Assembly: GCF_900107965.1 (NCBI RefSeq)
Contig: NZ_FNVU01000022.1
Span: 62,001 to 126,000 of the forward strand
DNA: 64,000 nt
DNA from: Actinacidiphila yanglinensis
Lineage (GTDB): Bacteria; Actinomycetota; Actinomycetes; Streptomycetales; Streptomycetaceae
Reading direction: 5' to 3'
Below, piece after piece: positions 16,044 through 24,328 of this stretch. A model generated the notes under the pieces. That model ran no database searches, was not told the DNA's origin, and saw only the letters and a program-made list of their open reading frames with translations. The first letter of the stretch is position 1. The number at the start of each line of letters is the position of its first letter. Position numbers and translations under genes: made by a program.

Positions 16044-16783
16044 CGCGCCCCCGCGCCGCCCTGCTCGCCTCGACCGCCGTCCTGCCCGCGCTCGCCGCGC
16101 TGCAGGCCGCACCGGTGGTCTCCACCTTCGGGCCGCTGCGCACCAGGGCCATGCCGCGCCTGTCGGGACAGGGCCGCCCGGACCATGTCGCCCTGACCTT
16201 CGACGACGGCCCCGACCGGCTCTCCACCCCGCACTTCCTGGCCCTGCTGGAGCGCCGCGAACTGCACGCCACCTTCTTCCTGCTCGGCTCGGAACTCGTC
16301 CGCGCGCCCCAACTGGCCCGGGACATGGCCGACTCCGGACACGAGATCGGCGTCCACGGCTGGGAGCACCGCCCGCTGCTGCTGCGCGGCCCGCGCGCCA
16401 CCTACGACGACCTGGCGCGCGCACGCGACGCGGTCGCCGCCGCCACCGGCCGGGCCCCCACGCTCTTCCGGCCGCCGTACGGGGTGATGACCGCCGCGGC
16501 CCACCTGGCCTGCCGCCGCCTCGGCCTGACGCCCGTGCTGTGGACGTGCTGGGGCGAGGACTGGCGCCGGCGGGCCACCCCCCGATCCGTCCGCGACACG
16601 GTCCTGCGGGACCTGCGCGGCGGCGGCACGATCCTGCTGCACGACTCCGACTGCACCTCGGCCACGGGCTCCTGGCGCACCACCCTGCGCGCACTGCCCA
16701 GCCTCCTCAACGCCTGCCGCGACCATGGCTGGCAGGTCGGCCCCCTGCGCGAGCACGGGGTCGCGGGTCTGCCCGTGCGGTGA
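16040..16783 (+). CDS. secreted or membrane-bound polysaccharide deacetylase (CE4/NodB)
   Basis: Carbohydrate esterase family 4 protein of 247 residues that would remove N-acetyl groups from a glycan such as peptidoglycan or chitin-like polymer. NodB motifs: catalytic Asp55 and metal Asp56 in TFDDGPD, metal His106 and His110 in HGWEH, RPPYG (motif 3), and the C-terminal ILLHDSD with the catalytic histidine. The first 27 residues are a signal peptide or anchor. It is translationally coupled to the glycosyltransferase by ATGA, so the two enzymes probably build and then trim the same envelope glycan under BlaI-type control. Confidence 0.88.
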   Translation: MTRPRAALLASTAVLPALAALQAAPVVSTFGPLRTRAMPRLSGQGRPDHVALTFDDGPDRLSTPHFLALLERRELHATFFLLGSELVRAPQLARDMADSGHEIGVHGWEHRPLLLRGPRATYDDLARARDAVAAATGRAPTLFRPPYGVMTAAAHLACRRLGLTPVLWTCWGEDWRRRATPRSVRDTVLRDLRGGGTILLHDSDCTSATGSWRTTLRALPSLLNACRDHGWQVGPLREHGVAGLPVR

Positions 16784-16861
16784 ACGGGCCGGCGGCTCGT
16801 ACGGTGAACGGCCCGGGCGGCGTGACGAGGGGCCCACATGCGCCGGGGTCCTCGGTACTGC

Positions 16862-18076
16862 TCACCCCGTCGCGCGCCGCCCCCGCGCGTACCCGACCAG
16901 CGGGCCGGCCGCGAGCAGCACGCCCAGCACCGCGTACCCGTGTGTGAGCGTGGTGAGGGAGGCGACCACCGCCACGAGCAACGGGCCGCCCGCGTCGCCG
17001 AGTTCGCGGCCGAGTTCGGCCGCGCCCATGGTCTGGCCGAGGCGGGCCGCGGGCGTGGTGGCGGCCAGGGCGGCGAAGCCGAGCGGGGTGATCAGTCCCG
17101 TGCCGACGCCGATCAGCGCCGCGCCCAGGAGCACCCCGGTGAGGCCGGGCAGCATCGCGCAGCCCAGTCCGGCGGCGGTGAGCAGCAGCCCCGCCGTGAT
17201 GCCCGACCGCGTGCCGAGGTCCCCGCGGTCCAGGGCGCGCCCGGCCCGGGGTTGCACCAACGCCGCGCAGGCCGCCAGCACCGACACCGCCGCGCCGGTG
17301 GCCACCGTGCCGAGGCCGGCGGCCCGGCCCGAGACGGGCAGGAACCCGACGCCGACGGACAGGGCCGCGGTGGCCCCGGCCAGCGCCGCGGTCGGTGTGA
17401 GGAAGGCCGGGTCGGCCAGCCGCCGGGCCAGGTCCACCACCGTCTGCCGGGCCTTGGGCAGCGGCGGCACGGCGGGAACGGCGAGCGCCGCCCACACCGC
17501 GACGGCGGCTCCCAGCACCGTCAGGACGACGAACAGCAGGCGCAGGCCGCCCGCCCACGCCAGCACCCCGCCCAGCAGCGGGCCCAGGGTGTAGCCGACC
17601 GACTTGTAGAAGCCGTAACTGCCGAACGCCCGCCCGCGCTTGGCCGCCGGATGGAGGCGGGCGACCAGGGCCGAGGCCGACGGGGAGAACGCGGACGCCG
17701 CCGCACCCTGCCCGAGCCGTGCGGCCCACAGCCAGCCCGGGCTGCCCGCGACGGCGTAGAGACCGGACGCGACCGCGAACGCGACGAGGCCGCAGACCAG
17801 CACCGGGCGGGCGCCGACCCGGTCGGCCAGCGTGCCGAAGACCGGCTTGAGCAGCACCTCGGCGCCGTCGTACAGGGCCAGCAGCCCGCCGAGCACCAGC
17901 AGCGAGCCGACCGCGCCCCGGCCGTGGGCCCCGAGGTTGGCGGCGATGCCGTGCGCGCCGAAGGCGGTGGTGAACCCCGCCGCGTACAGCGGCCACAACT
18001 GCCGCTTCGGCGGGGCGGTCCCCGCGGGCTCCGCCACCGGCGGTTCGGCGCGTGCCGCCGCGCCCGCGGCGGTCAC
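16862..18076 (-). CDS. MFS transporter
   Basis: Major facilitator of 404 residues with about 12 membrane helices, in the drug:H+ antiporter style. The first-half loop motif reads LADRVGARPVLV and the equivalent second-half loop RALDRGDLGTRSG; GQGAAASAFSPSASALVARLHP resembles motif C of exporters. The GTG at 18076 is the first start available in the frame and has no strong ribosome site. A perfect palindrome at 18220-18239, 144 bp upstream, suggests control by a TetR-type repressor encoded elsewhere. Export substrate unknown. Confidence 0.82.
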   Translation of the reverse strand: MTAAGAAARAEPPVAEPAGTAPPKRQLWPLYAAGFTTAFGAHGIAANLGAHGRGAVGSLLVLGGLLALYDGAEVLLKPVFGTLADRVGARPVLVCGLVAFAVASGLYAVAGSPGWLWAARLGQGAAASAFSPSASALVARLHPAAKRGRAFGSYGFYKSVGYTLGPLLGGVLAWAGGLRLLFVVLTVLGAAVAVWAALAVPAVPPLPKARQTVVDLARRLADPAFLTPTAALAGATAALSVGVGFLPVSGRAAGLGTVATGAAVSVLAACAALVQPRAGRALDRGDLGTRSGITAGLLLTAAGLGCAMLPGLTGVLLGAALIGVGTGLITPLGFAALAATTPAARLGQTMGAAELGRELGDAGGPLLVAVVASLTTLTHGYAVLGVLLAAGPLVGYARGRRATG

Positions 18077-18219
18077 GGCCGGACCGCCGGGGCCGCGGTC
18101 CGCGCGCGCACGGCGCGGACGGCCGCCGGCGTGCCGGACACCGCCCGGGCCGCGGTCCTCGTCCCTGGCCGCCGGCGCCGGAACGCATCCATGCGGAACA
18201 CCGCCTCACCACGTCGTAT

Positions 18220-18239
18220 CGTCTACGCGACTGTAGACG
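18220..18239. promoter_or_regulatory. palindrome upstream of MFS gene (TetR-like operator)
   Basis: CGTCTAC-GCGACT-GTAGACG: perfect 7-bp arms and 6-base spacer, 20 bp in all, typical of TetR-family operators at exporter genes. It differs from the BlaI sites by lacking the GTAGTAG half. No TetR gene is in the window. Confidence 0.55.
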
Positions 18240-18396
18240 TTATGGTCGGCGGAGGAAACGGCCGCCGAGGTCGGGCCGCCGGTGTGCGGGGCCCTGGGCG
18301 GGACGGACGGCCGGGGCCGGGTGGCGCGGGTCGGGGAGGCGCGGGTCGGGCGCGCGGGTCGGCAAGGGGTGGGCGGTCTCGCGGTTGACCTGATTT

Positions 18397-18412
18397 CTAC
18401 ATCATGTAGTAG
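18397..18412. promoter_or_regulatory. BlaI-type operator 4
   Basis: CTACATCATGTAGTAG, identical over 16 bases to operator 3, 42 bp upstream of the 70-residue membrane protein gene and facing it. Confidence 0.8.
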
Positions 18413-18454
18413 GTTGCTCCGGTCCTGCCCGTCCTGCCCGAAGGAGCGCCTGCG

Positions 18455-18667
18455 ATGGACGTGCCGGTCCCACGGCTGCTCGCCCTGATCGCCACGCGGG
18501 CCGAGGAGACTCTCCAGGTCCTCGTCCCGCTGGCCTGCCTCGCGGTGGCCGCGGTGCTGCTCAGCCGGCAGGTGCGCCACCAGCTCGGCCGGATGGGGAC
18601 CCTGGTCGCCCTGGCCGTCGCCCTGCTCGTGGGTGCCACCGCGCTGTACGCCCTCGGACGGGTCTGA
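18455..18667 (+). CDS. small two-helix membrane protein, BlaI-operator linked
   Basis: Membrane protein of 70 residues with two predicted helices (about 19-37 and 47-66) joined by a short basic loop (SRQVRHQLGR); family not recognised. A good ribosome site AAGGAG (18441-18446) precedes the ATG. It stands alone behind operator 4, identical to operator 3, so expression should follow the BlaI-type repressor at 8 kb. Its size and topology resemble regulatory or pore-like small membrane proteins, but nothing more can be said. Confidence 0.65.
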   Translation: MDVPVPRLLALIATRAEETLQVLVPLACLAVAAVLLSRQVRHQLGRMGTLVALAVALLVGATALYALGRV

Positions 18668-18703
18668 CGCGGCGCCTCCCTCGGCCCCGGCCGCCCGGCC
18701 GTC

Positions 18704-19324
18704 TCACACGGAGCGCCGCCGGGCCCCCGCCTCGTCCCCGGGGTCGCCCGCGTGGTCGGGCTCCCGCTGCCGGGCGGCCGTCGGGGCGGCGGTGGCGGCG
18801 GCTCCCGTGACCGGCGCGAGGCGGTCGGTGGCGGAGTCGACGAGCGCGAGGTCGGCCTTGGTGTGGGCGATCGCCGCGTCGATCAGCAGGGACACCAGCG
18901 GGTCGTCGGTGTGGGTGCGGCGGAGCCGGGCGAGGCCGCCGATCTCCGAGAGGTAGGTGGTGCGTTGTGCCTCGACGAGCGCGCTCAGCGCCTCCGTGCC
19001 CAGGGACGCGGCACCGAAGAGCTTGAGGAAGAGCTCGTCGCGGTAGCCGCCGGTGCGCACCCAGGCGCTGGTGGCCCAGTCGTGGAGTTCGGCGCGTCCC
19101 GCGGGGGTGAGGTGGTACTGGTTCTTGTCGGGCCGGTCGCTCTGCGCGACCTGGGAGCGCGTGATGTACCCGTCGCGGACCAGGCGTTCCAGGATCTGGT
19201 ACAGGTGCCCGATGTTGAGGCCGCCCCACTGCGGCCCCACGGTCCGTTCGAACCGGGCCTTGAGCTCGTAGCCGTGGTCCGGGGCGTCGCTCAGCAGCGC
19301 GAGCACCGCGTGGTGCAGTGGCAT
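18704..19324 (-). CDS. PadR-family transcriptional regulator
   Basis: PadR regulator of 206 residues. The N-terminal winged helix reads HAVLALLSDAPDHGYELKARFE, then NIGHLYQILERLVRDGYI, the G-x-x-Y-x-x-L-x-x-L-x-x-x-G-x-I pattern of the family; a helical C-terminal dimerisation part ends in a disordered tail. A strong AGGAGG precedes the ATG. It is divergent from the ABC exporter genes with two operators between, so it most likely represses the exporter and itself. Confidence 0.88.
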   Translation of the reverse strand: MPLHHAVLALLSDAPDHGYELKARFERTVGPQWGGLNIGHLYQILERLVRDGYITRSQVAQSDRPDKNQYHLTPAGRAELHDWATSAWVRTGGYRDELFLKLFGAASLGTEALSALVEAQRTTYLSEIGGLARLRRTHTDDPLVSLLIDAAIAHTKADLALVDSATDRLAPVTGAAATAAPTAARQREPDHAGDPGDEAGARRRSV

Positions 19325-19339
19325 TTACACACCTCCTGA

Positions 19340-19371
19340 GTTGTGACAACGTACCGCTACATTGTGACAAT
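19340..19371. promoter_or_regulatory. two PadR-type operators
   Basis: Two 11-bp palindromes, GTTGTGACAAC (19340-19350) and ATTGTGACAAT (19361-19371), share TTGTGACAA, with centres 21 bp apart, two helical turns. They lie between the divergent PadR gene and ABC ATPase gene. Confidence 0.75.
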
Positions 19372-19394
19372 GCAAGAGAGGAGGGAGGCGCGAA

Positions 19395-20093
19395 ATGCGG
19401 CTGGCCTTACGGGAGGTGACGAGGTGCTACCCGGAACTGACCGCCCTGGACGGGGTCGACCTCGCGGTCGGGGACGGTGAGTCCGTCGCGCTGACCGGGC
19501 CGTCGGGCTCGGGCAAGTCGACGATCCTGCACCTGGCCGGCGGGATGGACCGTCCCGACCGGGGCGGGGTGGAGATCGACGGCGAGGAGCTGACCGCCCG
19601 CAGGCTCGACGCGCACCGCCGCGGGACCGGGTTCGTCTTCCAGCGCTTCCACCTGCTGCCCGCGCTGACCGCCCTGGACAACGTGCTGGCCCCGGTGCTG
19701 CCGCGCCGGGTGGACTTCGACCGGCGGGAGCGTGGCATGGAGATGCTCGCCGCGGTCGGTCTGGCCGAGCGGGCGCGGGCGCTCCCGTCGGAGCTGTCCG
19801 GCGGCCAGCGGCAACGGGTGGCGATAGCACGGGCGTTGGTGGGCCGGCCCCGGCTGCTGCTGGCCGACGAGCCGACCGGGAACCTGGACAGCGTGACCGG
19901 ACGCGGCATCGTGGACCTGCTGATGAACCTGCGCGAGCAGTTCGAGATGACGATGCTGCTGGCCACCCACGACGCGGAGGTCGCGGCGTCCTGCGACCGG
20001 ATCGTCCGCCTGCAGGACGGGCGGATCGTCGCGGACGACGTGGTCGCACCGGCCGCCGACGCGCTGGACCGGCTGGGCGGGTACCGGCCGTGA
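19395..20093 (+). CDS. ABC transporter ATPase (MacB/LolD type) with TTA codon
   Basis: ATPase of 232 residues that powers the adjacent FtsX-type permease. Walker A GPSGSGKST (35-43), signature LSGGQRQRVAIARAL, Walker B RLLLADEPTGNLDS with the catalytic Glu, and the H-loop in LLATHDAEVA; the EPTGNLD wording is typical of the MacB/LolD/FtsE subgroup. The ATG at 19395 has GAGGGAGG six bases upstream. Codon 5 (19407-19409) is TTA, read in streptomycetes by the bldA leucyl tRNA, so translation may be limited to late growth. Two operators precede it, and its stop overlaps the permease start (GTGA). Confidence 0.92.
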   Translation: MRLALREVTRCYPELTALDGVDLAVGDGESVALTGPSGSGKSTILHLAGGMDRPDRGGVEIDGEELTARRLDAHRRGTGFVFQRFHLLPALTALDNVLAPVLPRRVDFDRRERGMEMLAAVGLAERARALPSELSGGQRQRVAIARALVGRPRLLLADEPTGNLDSVTGRGIVDLLMNLREQFEMTMLLATHDAEVAASCDRIVRLQDGRIVADDVVAPAADALDRLGGYRP

Positions 20094-22942
20094 TCCGCCT
20101 CCGTCACCGCCCCGGCCGGTCCGGCCTGCTGGGGATGATCGCCTCCCAGTTGCGGCGGCGCCGCTCGCGCGCCCTGGCGCTGGGTGCCGGCATCGTCGTC
20201 GCCGCGACGAGCTTCACCCTGCTGACCACGGCGGTGAGCACCAGTCAGGCCCGTACTGTCGGCGTGGTGCAGCACAACGTCCGCTCCGCCTACGACGTCC
20301 TGGTCCGCCCGCAGGGAACCGAGACGCCGCTGGAGAAGAGCCGCGACCTGGTGCAGGCGAACTTCCTGTCCGGCATCTACGGCGGCATCACCCTCGACCA
20401 GTACCGCGCGATCAAGAAGATGGCGGGCGTCCGGATCGCGGCGCCCGTGGCGAACGTCGGCTACGTGATGGTGCAGACCGACTTCCACATCGACGTCTCG
20501 ACGTACCTGAAGCAGGGTGTCGACGCCCAGGTGCTGAGGGTGAAGACCACGATCAGCACGGGGACGCAGCGCGTGCCGGGCTCCGACGAGTACCTGTACC
20601 TCTCGCGGCGGCCGATCGGCACCGTCAACACGGTGCAGGGCCTGACGTATCCGGGTCTGCAGGAGCAGAAGGTCGGCAAGGCGCCCTACTACGTGTGCTG
20701 GTACTACAACTCCAACAAGTCGGAACTGCTGGTCAACGGCGACAACACCCCGCTGCAACCGATCGACCTTCCCGAGGACACCCGCGAGTGGTCCCCGTTC
20801 GACCCGGACCTCGACGCCACCCTGACCTGCCGGAGCGGCTCCGCCAAGGGATCGGTCGACGTGCCGGTCAGCTACCCGGTGCTGATGGCCGCGATCGATC
20901 CCGACCAGGAGAACCGGCTGGTCGGCCTCGACCACGCCACCGTCGCCGGGAACCCGCTGCGGGAGAGCGACAAGCCGGTCTGGACGACCCCGAAGGACGT
21001 CGACCCGTACTGGAGCCTTCCCGCGGTCTTCAGCAGCCGCGCCCTGACCGCCGGCCGCATCGACGGCTCCGTGCAGCAACTCGACGTGGGGGACCCCACG
21101 GCGCTGATCAAGAACCTGGGCGGCGTCCACGCCCACACCTTCCTCAACGGGCTGCGGGGCACCACGGTGGGGAGCGTCAGCGCGGACCTCGACCGGGGTT
21201 TCCCGTCGCTCGAGGAACCGCCCACGGCCGCCGGCAGGTCGATCATCAACACGGAGGAGTACTGGACCACCGGGCCGGTGCACTACACCACCTCGGGCGG
21301 CGTCCTGCATCCGAAGGTGCAACCGTCCCAGTCCAAGGAGACCTGGCGGACCATCATCAACCAGCAGTTCGTACCCGACGTGCCGGCGGAGAACACCGGC
21401 ACCCAGTTCCGCACCGTCACGCCGCACTCGGCCACCTTCGACTGCGCCCCCATGGCCGACATCTGCTCGAACAAGGACTCCGGACGCCTTCCCCTGCCCG
21501 TCATGAACGTCGTCGGCCGCTACGACCCGGACCGGCTGCCGGGCTTCTCGGCGCTGTCCGCCGTCCCCATGGAGACCTACCGGCCGCCGACCGTGGTCGG
21601 GGCGGACGCGGCGACCCGCAAGGCGCTGCACGACGCCCCGCTCCAGCCGGACCGGAATCTCGGCGGCTACCTGAGCGCACCGCCCACCCTGCTGACCACC
21701 CTCGACTCGCTGACCGCCCTGACCAAGAGCCGCCACACGCCCGACATCCAGGACAAGGCACCGGTCAGCTCCATCCGGATCAGGGTCGCCGGCGTCACCG
21801 GCGTGGACTCCGTCTCGCGGGCCCGGGTCAGCGCCGTGGCCGCCGAGATCCGCCGCGCCTACCCGAAGCTCCAGGTGGACATCACCGTCGGCAGCTCGCC
21901 CGCACCGCAGAAGATCGCGCTGCCCGGCAACCTGACGGTCCGTGAGGAGTGGACCGCCAAGGGCGTGGCCCTGCGCATCCTCAAGGCCGTCGACCGCAAG
22001 AGCGAGATCCTCTTCGTGCTGGTCCTGGTGGTGTGCGCGCTGTTCCTCTCCCAGGCGGCCCTGGCCTCGGTCCGCTCCCGGCGCACCGAGATCGGCACCC
22101 TGCGCTGCCTGGGCTGGAGCGGCCGCGAGGTGCTGCGGCTCATCGTCGGTGAACTCGGGGTGATCGGGGCCGTGTCGGGAGCGGTGGGCACCGCCCTCGC
22201 GTACGTGCTGGGCAGCGGGCTGGGCTTGTCGCACGCCGGCCTGCGCGCGGTGCTCGTGCTGCCGGTCGCCCTGCTGCTGACCGTGGTCGCGGGCCTGCTT
22301 CCGGCCTGGAAGGCCACCCGCCTCGGCCCGCTGGACGCCGTCAATCCCCCGGTGATCGGCACCGGCCGCGCCTCGGCCATCCGCTCCGTACGGGGCCTGG
22401 CCTGGTGCAACCTGGCGCGGACGCCGGGCCGTACCGCGCTCGGCGCGGCCGGGATCGCGCTGGGCGTCGCGGCGTTCACCGTGCTGCTCGCCCTCACCCT
22501 GGGCTTCCGCGGCGAGGTCGCCGGCTCGCTCCTGGGCAACACGGTGGTCGCGCAGGCGCGTTCGGCCGACTACGTGTCCGTGGCGCTGTCCCTGCTGCTG
22601 GGCGCGGCCGGCGCGGTCGACGTCCTCGTGCTGTCCCAGCGCGAGCGCGCCGCCGACCTGGCGGTGCTGCGGGCCACCGGCTGGAGCGACCGCGAACTGG
22701 CCCGGCTGTCGTTCTACGAAGGCGCCCTGCTCGCCGTCCTGGGCGGTCTCGGCGGAGCCGTCGTCGGCGTGGTCACCGTCCTCCCGCTGGGTGCGGGCAT
22801 GCTCGCCGGCCGGCTGCCGGCCATCACCGGCGCCGCGCTGCTGGCGACCGCCGCGGCCGTGGTCCTGGTGTGCGCGGCGCTGATCGTCCCGATCCGGGCG
22901 ATGTCGCGGATCGCACCGGTGCAGGTGCTGGCCGAGGAGTGA
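20090..22942 (+). CDS. FtsX-domain ABC permease
   Basis: Permease of 950 residues that works with the ATPase before it. One helix near residues 28-48, then about 590 extracytoplasmic residues, then a first FtsX block (around 640-760, with RSRRTEIGTLRCLGWSGREVLRL) and a second block (around 785-945, with RERAADLAVLRATGWSDRELARL). The repeated R-x-x-E/D-x-x-x-L-R-x-x-G-W motif is the coupling-helix signature of MacB/LolC-like mechanotransmission permeases. Such systems export lipids, lipoproteins or peptides, or sense antimicrobials, rather than transport small solutes. PadR control fits a defence or envelope-stress role. Confidence 0.88.
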   Translation: MIRLRHRPGRSGLLGMIASQLRRRRSRALALGAGIVVAATSFTLLTTAVSTSQARTVGVVQHNVRSAYDVLVRPQGTETPLEKSRDLVQANFLSGIYGGITLDQYRAIKKMAGVRIAAPVANVGYVMVQTDFHIDVSTYLKQGVDAQVLRVKTTISTGTQRVPGSDEYLYLSRRPIGTVNTVQGLTYPGLQEQKVGKAPYYVCWYYNSNKSELLVNGDNTPLQPIDLPEDTREWSPFDPDLDATLTCRSGSAKGSVDVPVSYPVLMAAIDPDQENRLVGLDHATVAGNPLRESDKPVWTTPKDVDPYWSLPAVFSSRALTAGRIDGSVQQLDVGDPTALIKNLGGVHAHTFLNGLRGTTVGSVSADLDRGFPSLEEPPTAAGRSIINTEEYWTTGPVHYTTSGGVLHPKVQPSQSKETWRTIINQQFVPDVPAENTGTQFRTVTPHSATFDCAPMADICSNKDSGRLPLPVMNVVGRYDPDRLPGFSALSAVPMETYRPPTVVGADAATRKALHDAPLQPDRNLGGYLSAPPTLLTTLDSLTALTKSRHTPDIQDKAPVSSIRIRVAGVTGVDSVSRARVSAVAAEIRRAYPKLQVDITVGSSPAPQKIALPGNLTVREEWTAKGVALRILKAVDRKSEILFVLVLVVCALFLSQAALASVRSRRTEIGTLRCLGWSGREVLRLIVGELGVIGAVSGAVGTALAYVLGSGLGLSHAGLRAVLVLPVALLLTVVAGLLPAWKATRLGPLDAVNPPVIGTGRASAIRSVRGLAWCNLARTPGRTALGAAGIALGVAAFTVLLALTLGFRGEVAGSLLGNTVVAQARSADYVSVALSLLLGAAGAVDVLVLSQRERAADLAVLRATGWSDRELARLSFYEGALLAVLGGLGGAVVGVVTVLPLGAGMLAGRLPAITGAALLATAAAVVLVCAALIVPIRAMSRIAPVQVLAEE

Positions 22943-23176
22943 GTCGCGCGTCCTGCCGGCAACGTGCCCGGGGACGCGGCCGGCCGGGGTCCGGCGCGCG
23001 AGGGGGGCGGGTGCGCGTGCGGTCGCGGGCGGGTCGCATGCCGGATGCGGGCCAGGGGCTGGGCTGTGCCTCCGCGTCCGGCAACACGCCCCGGAACGCG
23101 GCCGGGTGGGGCCTGGCCCGTCCGATGGGGCGAGTGTGCGGGCAGGTGACTTCGGGGCGGGGGCCCGCCCGCCGGG

Positions 23177-24328
23177 CTACGCCTCCGCGTCGAGTGCGGC
23201 GAGCACGCGCGCGGCGATCGCGAAGGCGGTGTTGGCGGCGGGGACACCGCAGTAGATGGCGGACTGGAGCAGCACCTCCTGGATCTCCTCGGGCGTCAGC
23301 CCGTTGGTGCGGGCGGCGCGGACGTGCATCGCGAGTTCGTCGTGGTGGCCGAGTGCGACCAGCGCGGTGAGGGTGACGCAGCTGCGGGTGCGGCGGTCCA
23401 GTCCGGGGCGGGTCCAGATCTCGCCCCACGCGTAACGGGTGATCAGGTCCTGGAAGGGCGCGGTGAAGGGGGTGGCCGCGGCGGTGGCGCGGTCGACGTG
23501 GGCGTCGCCGAGGACGGCGCGGCGCACGGCCATGCCGTCGGTGTACGGGGTCGCGCCGAGGTGCTCCCGGATCGCCCGGAGGACCGGCACCGGTTGCTCG
23601 GCGGGTGCGAGGTGGGCGGCGCGGGGGAGTTCGAGCAGGGTGGCGCCGGGGATGCCGTCGGCGAGCAGCCGCGCGTCCGGGGGCGGGGTGGCCCGGTCCT
23701 CGCGGCCGGCGATCACCAGGGTCGGGGCGCCGATCCGGTGCAGCTCGGCGCGGAGGTCGAAGGCGGCCAGCGCCTCGCAGCAGGCGGCGTACCCGGCCGG
23801 GTCGGCCGCTCGCTGGTCCTCGACCAGGGCGCGCGCGGTGTCGCTGCCGCGGAAGTCCTCCGTGAACCAGCGCGCGGGGGCCGACTCCGCGAGGAAGCCG
23901 ACCCCTTCGGCGCGGACCCGCGCCGCGCGCTCGTGCCAGCCCTGCGGGTCCCCGAAGCGGGCCGCGGTGCACACCAGCGTGAGCGAGGTGACGCGTTCGG
24001 GGTGGTGGACGGCGAGCCAGGTGCCGACCGCCCCGCCGAGCGAGTCCCCGGCGTACGCGAACCGCTCGGCGCCTAGGTGGTCGGCGAGCCGGAGCACGCC
24101 GCCGGCCAGCGCCGCGACGGTCGGCTCGGCGACCGGGCCGGCCGGTGATCCTCCGTGGCCCGGCAGGTCGTAGCGGACGACCCGGTGGCTGCGGGCGAGT
24201 TCGGGGACCTGCGCGTCCCACAGGCGCAGGCTGGTGCCGAGCGACGGGCCGAGCACGAGGGTGGGGGCGTCGGCGCGTCCGTCGACCGCGTGGTGCGGCA
24301 GGGACGAGGGGGTCGACGAGGGGGTCAT
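23177..24328 (-). CDS. pcaL: fused 3-oxoadipate enol-lactonase / 4-carboxymuconolactone decarboxylase
   Basis: Bifunctional enzyme of 383 residues catalysing two consecutive steps of protocatechuate breakdown. Residues 1-250 are an alpha/beta hydrolase (PcaD part): nucleophile Ser96 in GDSLGG, Asp211 in GREDRATPP, His239 in AAHLAP. Residues 260-383 are a carboxymuconolactone decarboxylase domain (PcaC part), with RTRSCVTLTALVALGHHDELAMHVRAA, containing the conserved GHxxELxxH. Such fusions are standard in actinobacteria. The ATG at 24328 overlaps the pcaB stop (ATGA). It is the last gene of the pcaHGBL unit. Confidence 0.93.
   Translation of the reverse strand: MTPSSTPSSLPHHAVDGRADAPTLVLGPSLGTSLRLWDAQVPELARSHRVVRYDLPGHGGSPAGPVAEPTVAALAGGVLRLADHLGAERFAYAGDSLGGAVGTWLAVHHPERVTSLTLVCTAARFGDPQGWHERAARVRAEGVGFLAESAPARWFTEDFRGSDTARALVEDQRAADPAGYAACCEALAAFDLRAELHRIGAPTLVIAGREDRATPPPDARLLADGIPGATLLELPRAAHLAPAEQPVPVLRAIREHLGATPYTDGMAVRRAVLGDAHVDRATAAATPFTAPFQDLITRYAWGEIWTRPGLDRRTRSCVTLTALVALGHHDELAMHVRAARTNGLTPEEIQEVLLQSAIYCGVPAANTAFAIAARVLAALDAEA

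Noticed and set aside
16778..16811. Direct repeat CGGTGAACGG (16778-16787 and 16802-16811) at the deacetylase stop
   Set aside because: Only 10 bp, one copy includes the stop codon; no link to a known site.
22943..23176. 234-bp gap between the ABC permease and pcaL
   Set aside because: GC-rich with many weak self-complementary runs but no convincing terminator or gene.
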